Shown here: positions 10,895 to 21,239 of the stretch, in pieces
Numbering within the stretch: the stretch's first letter is position 1
Layout of the letters: each line of letters opens with the position of its first letter
Assembly: GCA_025200525.1 (NCBI GenBank)
Contig: CM045760.1
Location: 47,573,932 to 47,637,931, forward strand
Source: Camellia lanceoleosa
Taxonomy: Eukaryota; Streptophyta; Magnoliopsida; Ericales; Theaceae
Direction: 5' to 3'
Length of the DNA: 64,000 bases
Position numbers and translations under genes: made by a program
Notes under the pieces: generated by a model
Told to the model about the DNA's origin: nothing
Database searches by the model: none
What the model saw: only the letters and a program-made list of their open reading frames with translations

Positions 10895-12777
10895 TATAGC
10901 GACCCCGGTCTTTTCCCATTCGATGTTTATATCCGGACTTAGGTCCCGTAGATTCTATCTTTGTGTAATGGTTGTTGTCGTCCTATATTTTCTTATTTGG
11001 AGTTATAGGATGTGTTGGGCGGGTTTGGAACAGGTTGGTTGAGCTTAGGAACCAAAACTAGTTGCCCAGATTTTGGCTTGTCCGCTCGAGCGGGGATTTT
11101 GACGCTCGAGCGGGGACTTGTTGTTGCTTGTACGCTCGAGCGGGGGTTTTGGCGCTCAAGCGGGAAAAACACCCATCCAGTATTTCTTGTGCAGGGTTGG
11201 ACGCTCGAGCGGGAGTTGGGCCGCTCGAGCGGGAGTTCAGGAGTGTCCGCCGAAAGGGGTTTGTCCGCCGAGCGGGCCGGGTATAAAATCGTGTTTTTGA
11301 CGTTTTAAAGCAGTTTTTCATTCCCTTTTCAGATCCCAAACCCTAGATTACGAGTTCTCTCTCTCCCAACTCACCTTCTCTCCTAGGATTGATCTATCTA
11401 GAGTGGATTTCTACCCTAATTTCTTCACAAATAAGATAGAGGAGAGTGAGGGCTTCCATTTAATCTAAACGGTTGTTGATTTGGAGCACTTTGGAGTTTG
11501 GGCTATCATCTTCATCTTCTTCTTTTTGGGTTCTTGCTTCGAGGTAGGGATTTCCTACTCCATTTATACGCTTTAATCCTAAGTGTTGGTATTTTGGTAT
11601 GTGGGGGTAGTTTGTTAATTTTGGGAGAAACCTTAGGGTTTTGGCTTAGATTAATTTGTATAATTAATTTAAGAGAAAAATGTGGAATTGGGTTTAATTC
11701 ATGAAGTTGGGGAAATTATGAGATTAATGATATAGTTAGGTAGTTTAAATACTTACCTATAAGAATGTTGATTTTACAGTCATTGTTGTATTTATTTCTT
11801 GTTTAGAAATAACTGTTTTGGGCTATCGGTGGAGGATAGTCGTGATTGTTGTAGACTTTGCATGTAGCTTAGGCATAACTGGAATTAAGTCACTTATGTT
11901 GACTGTTGAATTAATACAGAACATTACTTGTATTGATTATGTGTTGTATATGGCAATTGTCTGTTTCATTGCATATGCATGTTGTTTGGAGAAGATAGGG
12001 GATGAACTCCACGGTTTAGGGTAAGATAGGGGATGTACCTCTAGACCGGATTTGTTGGGACGAGATAGGAGATGGACTCCAGTAGCATCACTCATATGTG
12101 TGCTTATTGTTAATAGCAATATTGCTATTTGTTGTTGATATGATACATCATCATAATGTGTATCAGTTGGAAGTATGGAAGTGTGATGGTTTGAGCTTTA
12201 GTCTCATTTATTTTTGTGACATCTGGATCACTATTATAGTAGGCCAGGTTCTGAGCCAAAATGATATCATTGGAAAGTTAAATAAATATTGGAAAGTGAA
12301 AGGTGTCATAGACATTATGTCATAGTCAATGTAGACATTCGTGTCATGAAATTGGAAATTGATTATCTTGTGTTAACCAAATATCGAATGCTAATGCTTT
12401 AGTTAATTCTTATGCTTGGTTTAGTATTTTTCTACTGGGCTGTGGCTCACCCTTTATGGGAACTTCATTTTCAGGTTCAGGTGGTTCATTACCTCCAAAG
12501 ACTTAGCTTGTGAGGATTTGGACTTGAAGACTTGTTTTATTTGTTTTAGTTGTTTTATTTGAATTATGTAAACATTCAAGCCCAGGGCTTTATTTGTTTT
12601 GAGTTAGAACTCATGAAATTGTGTCCAAGTGTTGGCTTGGCAAGATGTAAGCCCGTAGGGCATTTATTTTGATGTTTTATTTCGTAATACTCTGATGATT
12701 TAAATAATATAATGTTTTTCTTTGAATAATGCATGCCTTGTTTTATGTTTAATGGGTTTGATTTTGAGGGCGTGACA
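10895..12777 (+). repeat. 5' LTR of element 2 (1883 bp)
   Basis: Starts TATAGCGACCCCGG and ends GGGCGTGACA. It contains the palindrome array (11082-11271), a TATA box (TATAAAA from 11282), a candidate donor at 11544, a stem-loop near 11821-11840, GGAG...CTCC units near 11995-12080 and a candidate acceptor at 12474. With the TATA box only about 390 bp from the LTR start, R plus U5 would be about 1.45 kb. Confidence 0.95.
11082..11288 (+). promoter_or_regulatory. GCTCGAGC array plus TATA box, element 2 5' LTR
   Basis: Five intact CGCTCGAGCG units, one CGCTCAAGCG unit and a rearranged seventh unit (11253-11271) lie directly upstream of TATAAAA at 11282. The copy in the other LTR has seven intact units. 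Position suggests U3 activator sites; the binding factor is unknown. Confidence 0.75.
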
Positions 12778-12780
12778 ACT

Positions 12781-12792
12781 TGGTATCAGAGC
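12781..12792 (+). promoter_or_regulatory. Primer-binding site, initiator tRNA-Met, element 2
   Basis: TGGTATCAGAGC, three bases after the 5' LTR, complementary to the 3' end of initiator tRNA-Met; identical to the site in element 1. Confidence 0.96.
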
Positions 12793-13180
12793 GTACCGGG
12801 TTTGAATACTTTGGGTACGTGGGAAGTGATTAGTATCACAATGGGTTCGTCTCGTTTGATAGAGACTTAGTGTAATGATTGCATGCTTATATGATAACAT
12901 GTTTATGTGACTATGTGGGTATGGAATGTAGTTTCTAGGATGTTGATTGGACCCTTGAATCTCTGAAAGTCTTGTTGGAAAGGCACTTGATCAATGTTGT
13001 TTCCAATCGGAACTTTAGTGACGCCTCGGGACTATCATTATCCAGGAATGAAATTCGTAGGTGCTTATGTGATTATGTGCTTACGTGGTGTGATTTATTG
13101 TTGTCCAATGTATTAGGACGCGAGTGTCATAGTTTTGGCATATTGTTTAGAGTGCTAACGTCTTTGTTTCCTTTATTAGG
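12793..13180 (+). other. Element 2 leader with candidate 123-nt intron
   Basis: Untranslated leader. A donor GTAGGT at 13057 and an acceptor CTTTATTAG ending at 13179 correspond to the GTAAGT/TTAATAG pair of element 1. The acceptor is one base before the gag ATG. Confidence 0.55.
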
Positions 13181-14248
13181 ATGTCAGGACGAGGACGAGG
13201 TCGTGGTAGGCGTGGTAGGCAGACCAGGCAGGAAGTGCCTATACCGGAGGAAATTCCGGCAGTTCAGGAGGGTGTTGGCCAGGCCAATGTGGCCGAGCCA
13301 GTAGGACAGCAGGTTATGGGAGCTTTGGCCCAAGAGATAGCTAGAGCTTTTAGGGAATCAGTGGGCATTCTTAGGGCTCAGAATCAGGCTCAGGTTGTTG
13401 TGGCAGATACAGGACCTTCCTTTCTGAAAACAGAGTTCTTCCGGTCTCACCCGGACGAGTTTTTAGGTGATCCTAGCGAGCCGCTTAAGGCAGACGAATG
13501 GCTCGAACAGACAATGAAAACGTTTGAGATGCTAGGCATCGAAGATGAGGCACTGAAGGTGACCTTGGCATCTTTTCAGCTGAAAGGGGATGCGGGTCAA
13601 TGGTGGAAGTTCACCAAGGGTCGTATTGGAGGTACTTGGAAGGCTTTTGTTGACGCTTTTCAGGAGAAGTACCTGTCTCCAGCTGTCCAGGAGAAATTGA
13701 GAGATCAGTTCTGCCATCTTGAGCAGAACAGTTTGTCAGTGGCCGAGTTTGAGGCTGCATTCACTAGTTTGTCCAGGTTTGCACCTGAGTTGGTGGCGAC
13801 TGAGGAACGCCGTTGCATTGAGTTTGAGAAGAAGTTGAGGCGTGGCCTCATGCTGAGAGTTGTCGGATCTATGATTAGGGATTTTGGGCGATTGGTTGAT
13901 GCAGCAGCCCATACCGAGATTATGATGCAGGAAGAGGGGGAAAGGCAGAAAGGCTCCAAGAGGAGTCAGGATGGCCAGGGTGAGGGCAGAAGACAGAAGG
14001 GTTTCATTCCTCAGCAGCCTCAGAGTAGTTTTTCTAGATCTACTTTTCCAGTGCCGAGTGCTAGTTCTGGGAAAGGCAGTCAGGGAGACATTACCTGTTT
14101 CAAGTGTGGTCAGCTGGGCCACAAGTCTCCAGTTTGTCCTCAGAGGGGAGGAGGAGTTCGAGCGATATCTTCTTCTACTCGATCGCAGAGCGAGTCATGG
14201 CAGAGGTCACCGCTCTCTTGTTTTCAGGCGGTCAATCGGGGCACATGA
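13181..14248 (+). CDS. gag: Gag polyprotein of element 2, open 355 codons
   Basis: Starts at an ATG (MSGRGRGRGRRG) just after the candidate leader acceptor. The basic N-terminus is followed by a retrotransposon capsid-type domain (roughly residues 80-215, with FLGDPSEPLKADEWLEQ and WWKFTKGRIGG), a linker and a CCHC zinc knuckle with C306, C309, H314 and C319. It would form the cytoplasmic particle and bind the element RNA. The frame stops shortly after the knuckle. In element 1 the sequence continues through a second knuckle into protease, so a frameshift near 14200-14250 probably severed gag from pol here. Homology is clear; function as a complete Gag is doubtful. Confidence 0.88.
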   Translation: MSGRGRGRGRRGRQTRQEVPIPEEIPAVQEGVGQANVAEPVGQQVMGALAQEIARAFRESVGILRAQNQAQVVVADTGPSFLKTEFFRSHPDEFLGDPSEPLKADEWLEQTMKTFEMLGIEDEALKVTLASFQLKGDAGQWWKFTKGRIGGTWKAFVDAFQEKYLSPAVQEKLRDQFCHLEQNSLSVAEFEAAFTSLSRFAPELVATEERRCIEFEKKLRRGLMLRVVGSMIRDFGRLVDAAAHTEIMMQEEGERQKGSKRSQDGQGEGRRQKGFIPQQPQSSFSRSTFPVPSASSGKGSQGDITCFKCGQLGHKSPVCPQRGGGVRAISSSTRSQSESWQRSPLSCFQAVNRGT

Positions 14249-17200
14249 AGAGGTTTTGCCCACGCTTGGGTGGCACGCCTGCATCTGGTTTCAGGCATCT
14301 CGAGTCACCGCCTCGCCTGCTCAGCCTCGAGGGCCAATCGAGGCTTCTTCGTCCCAACAGGTAAAGCCTTTCCGAAGGGTGAGCAGTTGATCGAGGTCGT
14401 CTGGGCGCTGTATGCCGTTATCACAGAGATCTTGTACCGAATTCGGTTGTGAGAGGTACCTTCTTGTTTTGCAATTCGATTGCTAGTGTTTTGATCGATA
14501 CGGGTGCATCTCATTCGTTTGTGTCTGCATTTGCATCTGCTTTTGGAGTTGGAGTTAGCACGCTTAGCCTCCTATTTGTGTAATGTCACCTCTTGGGGGT
14601 GAATTGATTTTGAAACAAGGTGTTAGGGGTTGTGATATAGAGGTCGATGATCATAGAATCCCTTTCTCTTTTGTAGTTATGCCCATGAAGGGCTTTGATG
14701 TTATTTTGGGTATGGATTGGTTGTCGTCATACCGGGCAGTTATTGATTGCTACCGTCAGAGGGTCACTTGTTGTACCGTGAACGGGGAGTGTTTTCGTTT
14801 TCTGGGGGACCGGGTTGGTAGTGTTTTGCCATCGGGTTATGATCCGCGAGGGCGGAGTGAGCTTAGTGGTCTACTTGCTAGTCTTTCGATTAGTGAGGGT
14901 GATGAGACCCAGATTGTATTGCCGAGGGTGGTTTGTGAGTATTCGGACGTTTTTCCCGAGGATCTTGTTAGTTTGCCACCTCAGCGAGAGATTGAGTTCT
15001 CTATTGATTTAGTGCCCGGCACGGCGCCGATTTCTATGGCACCTTACCGTTTTGCCCCAGCCGAGTTAGTTGAGTTGAAGGTTCAACTCCAGGAGTTGTT
15101 AGATAAGGGCTATATCCGTCCTAGTGTTTCGCCGTGGGGAGCACCGGCCCTCTTTGCTAAGAAGAAAGGTGGTGCTTTGAGATTGTGTATTGATTACAGG
15201 AAATTGAATCGGGCTACGGTTAAGAATAAGTATCCTATGCCCCGTATTGATGATTTGTTTGACCAGTTGAAGGGTTCTCGTTGTTTCTCTAAGATAGATT
15301 TGAGATCAGGTTATCATCAGTTGAGAGTCAGGGAGGAGGATATTCCGAAGACGGCATTTCGTACGCGGTATGGCCACTATGAGTTCCTGGTGATACCGTT
15401 TGGGCTCACCAATGCACCGGCAATGTTTATGGATTTGATGAACCGGATCTTCCGGGAATTTCTGGATCGTTTCGTAGTCGTCTTTGTGGATGACATTTTG
15501 ATTTATTCACCTTCAGAGGAGGAGCACGAGGCACACTTGAGAGTGGTGCTAGAGTTACTTAGAGCCCATAAGCTTTATGCTAAGTTCGGGAAGTGTTAGT
15601 TCTGGCTAAAAGAGGTGAAGTTCTTAGGCCATGTAGTTTCTGGGGAAGGGGTGTCTGTTGATACATCCAAGACTGAGGCAGTGCAAGATTGGGCACAGCC
15701 TAAGAGTGTGTTTGAGATCCGCAGTTTTCTGGGATTAGCGGGGTATTACCGTTGGTTTGTGAAAGATTTCTCCAGGTTAGCTTCACCGTTGACTAGATTG
15801 ACTCGGAAGGGAGTCAAATTTGTTTGGAGTGAGACTTGTGAAAAGTCGTTTCAAGAGTTGAAAGTTAGATTGACCACCGCTCCGGTCTTGATTATTCCGG
15901 AGAGAGGGTTGGGTTATGCAGTTTATTGTGACGCCTCACGAGGGTGCAGGTTGTGTGTTAATGCAAGAAGGGAAAGTGGTTGCCTATGGCTCTCGTCAGT
16001 TGAAAATTCATGAGAAGAATTACCCTACGCACGACTTAGAGTTAGCAGTTGTAATATTTGCCTTGAAGATTTCGAGGCATTATCTGTATGGTGAGAAATT
16101 TGAGGTATTCTCCGATCATAAGAGTCTGAAATATCTGTTTACACAGAAAGACCTGAATTTGAGGCAGAGGAGGTGGATGGAGTTCATTGAGGATTATGAC
16201 TTCGAGTTGCACTACCATCCGGGGAAGGCCAATGTTATGGCCGATGCCCTTAGTAGGAAATCTGTTGGTGACTTAGCTAGTATAGCCATCCGGGAGTGGG
16301 AAATGTTAGGTGCAGTTGGGGAGTTTGATTTGCATCTGGGCGAATCCGTAGAGGCTGCGGCCTTGTTTTCTGTTGTTGCACAGCCTACACTTATGACTCG
16401 AGTGTTAGAGGCTCAGAGGGGTGATCTTGAGGTAGAATCTCTCCGAGAAAAGATTTCCATTGGAAAGGTGGAGAAGGGTTTGACGGTGTATCCTGACCTG
16501 AGTGTGAGATACTGAGACCGTCTGTTTGTGCCGGAGTCTTGCCGAGAGGAGGTACTCCGAGAGTTTCATCATTCGCGCCTTGCGGTGCATCCGGGAGGTA
16601 CTAAGATGTATCAGGATTTGGGTCGCCAGTTTTGGTGGCGGGGTATGAAGAGAGATGTGGCACCAGATTCTAGGTGCCTTACTTGTCAGTAAGTGAAGGC
16701 CGAGCATCAGAGGCCAGCGGGTTTGTTGCAACCCTTGCCTATTGCCGAGTGGAAGTGGGAGCATGTCACTATGGACTTTGTTGTGGGTCTCCCGAGGACT
16801 CAGCGGGGTAATGATGCTATTTGGGTGGGTGTAGACCGGTTGACGAAGTCGGCGCACTTCATTCCTATGCGCGTTAGAGATTCGGTAGACCATCTTGCCG
16901 ACTTATATATCCGGGACATAGTGAGGTTGCACGGGATCCCAGTGACGATCATCTCAGATAGAGATCCTCGTTTTACTGCCAGGTTGTGGCAGAGTTTGCA
17001 GAGTGCTTTAGGCACTAAGTTGACTTTTAGCACGGCTTATCATCCTCAGACTGACGGGCAGTCCGAGCGTACTATTCAGATCCTTGAGGATATGCTTCAG
17101 GGTTGTGTTCTCGACTTTAGTGGGTCGTGGGAGAGGCACTTGCCATTAGTGGAGTTTGCCTACAACAACAGTTTTCAGTCTAGTATCGGTATGGCACCGT

Positions 17201-17817
17201 TTGAGGCCTTGTATGGCCGACCGTGTAGATCTCCTGTTTGTTGGGCCGAGGTGGGTGATGCACTTTTGTTGGGTCCGGAGTTGGTGAGGGAAACGACGGA
17301 GAAAGTTAAGCTTATCCGTAAGAGGCTTGTTACAGCACAGAGTCGTTAGAAATCTTATGCCGACCGTAGGAGGAGACCTTTGGCATTCGAGGTGGGTGAT
17401 CATGTCTTTCTGAAGATATCACCCAAACGAGGTTTGATGAGGTTTGGGAAGAGCGGGAAGTTGTCCCCTCGATTTATTGGTCCTTTTGAAATCCTTGAGA
17501 GGATCGGCGAGGCTGCTTATCGTTTAGCTTTGCCACCGCAGTTATCCGGAGTTCATGGTGTGTTTCATGTGAGTATGCTTCGGAAGTATGAGCCAGATCC
17601 GTCACATGTGTTGGATTGGACTGATTTGGTTGTTGATGAGGATGTCTCGTATGAGGAGAGACCGGTACGGGTCTTGGATAGGCGGGATCAAGTTTTGCGA
17701 GGCAAAACCATCCCTTTGGTGAAAGTTTTGTGGAAACATCACGGAGTGGAGGAAGCCACTTGGGAACGTGAGTTGGAAGTCCGGGAGAAATATCCGGACT
17801 TGTTTGTTGATTTGTAA
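14249..17817 (+). pseudogene. pol: Element 2 pol pseudogene: protease, RT, RNase H, integrase, chromodomain-like tail
   Basis: The blocks are in order but broken. 14249-14582 is frameshifted; it carries the second knuckle and protease active site (DTGASHSFVS near 14490). 14583-15599 is open and includes RT with FVDDILIYS near 15485. It ends at GAG to TAG (15597). RT thumb and RNase H continue to about 16013 in one frame and 15916-16515 in another, showing a small deletion near 15945. CGA to TGA at 16514 and CAA to TAA near 16690 interrupt the integrase N-terminal region. 16693-17349 holds the integrase core ([23 protein letters not shown]). CAG to TAG at 17347 precedes a C-terminal block with a chromodomain-like end (VLWKHHGVEEATWERE). 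Most nonsense changes are C to T on the coding strand. Confidence 0.92.
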
Positions 17818-18220
17818 TCTTGCATTTAGATCTTTCAATATTGTTGAACTTAAGGACTATATATATGTCTTAAGTTAGAAAACATTGAGAATGTTTTGGG
17901 TTTAATGTTAACATTTGCACTTGCCTTTTTATAGAAGTGGAGTATAACATTTATATATTGAATGTGTTGTTTATATCATGAACTTGAATAATGATATGGA
18001 ATCTGTTAACATTGAAAGGAATAATGCATAATATTGATACAAGTTGAATATATGTTGATTTATACATATTGTGAGATGCCTCTTGATAAGAGATGAAGTG
18101 ACTGGTATTGGGTCAAGTGGTTGTTTATTGTTTTATAATATCATTGGGGATTGAGAAAAAACTTGTTTTTACAAACTCATGTTTAATTTCGGAAACGAAA
18201 TTCTTTTAAGGGGGGGAGGT
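17818..18220 (+). other. Element 2 3' untranslated region and polypurine tract
   Basis: AT-rich untranslated stretch after the pol stop, ending in AAGGGGGGGAGGT (about 18209-18220) directly against the 3' LTR. No gene seen. Confidence 0.85.
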
Positions 18221-20090
18221 TATAGCGACCCCGGTCTTTTCCCATTCGATGTTTATATCCGGACTTAGGTCCCGTAGATTCTATCTTTGTGTAATGGTTG
18301 TTGTCGTCCTATATTTTCTTATTTGGAGTTATAGGATGTGTTGGGCGGGTTTGGAACAGGTTGGTTGAGCTTAGGAACCAAAACTAGTTGCCCAGATTTT
18401 GGCTTGTCCGCTCGAGCGGGGATTTTGACGCTCGAGCGGGGACTTGTTGTTGCTTGTACGCTCGAGCGGGGGTTTTGGCGCTCGAGCGGGAAAAACACCC
18501 ATCCAGTATTTCTTGTGCAGGGTTGGACGCTCGAGCGGGAGTTGGGCCGCTCGAGCGGGAGTCTGTGAGTGTCCGCTCGAGCGGGGCGGCTGGGTATAAA
18601 ATCGTGTTTTTGACGTTTTAAAGCAGTTTTTCATTCCCTTTTCAGATCCCAAACCCTAGATTACGAGTTCTCTCTCTCCCAACTCACCTTCTCTCCTAGG
18701 ATTGATCTATCTAGAGTGGATTTCTACCCTAATTTCTTCACAAATAAGATAGAGGAGAGTGAGGGCTTCCATTTAATCTAAACGGTTGTTGATTTGGAGC
18801 ACTTTGGAGTTTGGGCTATCATCTTCATCTTCTTCTTTTTGGGTTCTTGCTTCGAGGTAGGGATTTCCTACTCCATTTATACGCTTTAATCCTAAGTGTT
18901 GGTATTTTGGTATGTGGGGGTAGTTTGTTAATTTTGGGAGAAACCTTAGGGTTTTGGCTTAGATTAATTTGTATAATTAATTTAAGGGAAAAATGTGGAA
19001 TTGGGTTTAATTCATGAAGTTGGGGAAATTATGAGATTAATGATATAGTTAGGTAGTTTAAATACTTACCTATAAGAATGTTGATTTTACAGTCATTGTT
19101 GTATTTATTTCTTGTTTAGAAATAACTGTTTTGGGCTATCGGTGGAGGATAGTCGTGATTGTTGTAGACTTTGCATGTGGCTTAGGCATAACTGGAATTA
19201 AGTCACTTATGTTGACTGTTGAATTAATACAGAACATTACTTGTATTGATTATGTGTTGTATATGGCAATTGTCTGTTTCATTGCATATGCATGTTGTTT
19301 GGAGAAGATAGGGGATGAACTCCACGGTTTAGGGGAAGATAGGGGATGTACCTCTAGACCGGATTTGTTGGGAGGAGATAGGGGATGGACTCCAGTAGCA
19401 TCACTCATATGTGTGCTTATTGTTAATAGCAATATTGCTATTTGTTGTTGATATGATACATCATCATAATGTGTATCAGTTGGAAGTATGGAAGTGTGAT
19501 GGTTTGAGCTTTAGTCTCATTTATTTTTGTGACATCTGGATCACTATTATAGTAGGCCAGGTTCTGAGCCAAAATGATATCATTGGAAAGTTAAATAAAT
19601 ATTGGAAAGTGAAAGGTGTCATAGACATTATGTCATAGTCAATGTAGACATTCGTGTCATGAAATTAGAAATTGATTATCTTGTGTTAACCATATATCGA
19701 ATGCTAATGCTTTAGTTAATTCTTATGCTTGGTTTAGTATTTTTCTACTGGGCTGTGGCTCACCCTTTATGGGAACTTCATTTTCAGGTTCAGGTGGTTC
19801 ATTACCTCCAAAGACTTAGCTTGTGAGGATTTGGACTTGAAGACTTGTTTTATTTGTTTTAGTTGTTTTATTTGAATTATGTAAACATTCAAGCCCAGGG
19901 CTTTCTTTGTTTTGAGTTAGAACTCATGAAATTGTGTCCAAGTGTTGGCTTGGCAAGATGTAAGCCTTTAGGGCATTTATTTTGATATTTTATTTCGTAA
20001 TACTCTGATGATTTAAATAATATAATGTTTTTCTTTGAATAATGCATGCCTTGTTTTATGTTTAATGGGTTTGATTTTGAGGGCGTGACA
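18221..20090 (+). repeat. 3' LTR of element 2 (1870 bp)
   Basis: Matches 10895-12777 almost base for base. It has seven intact GCTCGAGC units (18408-18586), TATAAAA from 18595 and a stem-loop at about 19134-19153. It is followed by the target duplication GCTAC. Confidence 0.95.
18408..18601 (+). promoter_or_regulatory. GCTCGAGC array plus TATA box, element 2 3' LTR
   Basis: Seven copies of CGCTCGAGCG, all perfect, about 19-60 bp apart, end 8 bp before TATAAAA. This is the cleanest array in the window and probably closest to the active form. Confidence 0.78.
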
Positions 20091-20095
20091 GCTAC

Positions 20096-20420
20096 TAAAT
20101 GTTTAGTCGGCAAAGAGTTCCTCTTTTGGCTACTAAATATTTGGTCGCCTAAAGTTCTATATTTTTTGCTACTAAAATTTTAGTCGGCAAAACTGTTTTT
20201 ATAATTTAGTTTTTTGTTTTTAGCTACGAAATATTTTAGTCGCCAAATGTCTATTTTTTTATTTTTTATTTTTGGCTACTAAACTTTTAGTCACTAAATG
20301 TCTTTTTTTTTTTTTTTTTGGCTGCAAAACGTTTAGTCGCCAAATGTCTTTTCCAGTTTGTTTTTAGCTACTAATTGTTTAGTCACTAAAAACATGATAT
20401 TATGTTTTATCGCGAAATTA
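20096..20420. repeat. CACTA subterminal repeats, continued
   Basis: Continuation of the left CACTA subterminal region after element 2. It has repeated TTTAGTCGSCAAA and GGCTACTAAA motifs in both orientations, separated by T-rich spacers. Confidence 0.85.
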
Positions 20421-21239
20421 TAATTTCTCCACAACCTGTCTATATACAATGCAACATGTAATACGTATAAAAACAAAATGATACATACTATCAATCATTC
20501 CACAATCTGCATCCATACCAAAAATAAATAACATTAAATATAAAGTCTATACAAATGAACTATTGTCCAAGCTAAAATAATAATTCCATACAAAATATAT
20601 CACACAAAAATCAAAGCCCTCCGTATACAAAAAAAAAAAAAAAATACATTTACTACCAAGCGAAATTACCATTTGGCATGGTACAAATTACCATCGTAAT
20701 CTGTACCACAACAAAAGGTGATATATGTACCATGACAAAAGTTTTTTATGGACCATGACAAAATGTCCTATATGTACGCCGACAAATGGTATATATGTAC
20801 CACGACAGAAGGTGATCTATGTACCATGGCAGTCATTATCTGTTGATTGCCAAAAGTTTTCTGTATCAGTAATAATGAACTACACAAAAGTTGAGGTCGA
20901 CAAAAGTATTATATTAGTTCTACACAAAAATGAAAATTCTTCTTCATACACCAATATGGATTATCCACAAGTCCACGTAACAAAGCTATCTACAAAGAAA
21001 AACAAAAAAACAAAACATTAGAATTAGTTACAAAATATCAATTCAGTCAGCCATATGGAACATGTTCTAACATGCATTTAAGGTAGAACAATCTAGAAAT
21101 GTCTTCTTGGAAAATAAAAGAAGGTATATATATGTATCATGCAATATTTATCCTAACCAACTGCACAAACAATGTAATATGTAATTTTTTCGTCCTATAA
21201 ATATATAAAGGCAATTATTAAAACATGTAGATGTTATTT
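20421..21239. repeat. CACTA interior with a ~30-bp minisatellite
   Basis: AT-rich DNA with no gene. Between about 20690 and 20840 there are five or six degenerate copies of a unit like TATGTACCATGACAAAAGG. Confidence 0.6.

Larger units (their letters stand above)
10895..20090 (+). mobile_element. Ty3/gypsy chromovirus, element 2, complete (9196 bp)
   Basis: Complete LTR retrotransposon: LTRs 10895-12777 and 18221-20090, primer-binding site 12781-12792, gag from 13181, pol to 17817, polypurine tract 18209-18220. GCTAC at 10890-10894 and 20091-20095 is a perfect 5-bp target duplication. The LTRs differ at about a dozen substitutions plus a changed repeat unit (well under 1%), so insertion is recent. 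The coding region nevertheless has several nonsense codons and frameshifts. The protein blocks resemble element 1 closely, while the LTRs differ much more. Confidence 0.97.

Noticed and set aside
15916..16515. Separate genes for each pol block in elements 1 and 2
   Set aside because: Blocks align in order as one polyprotein; the apparent starts are internal methionines after stops or frameshifts.
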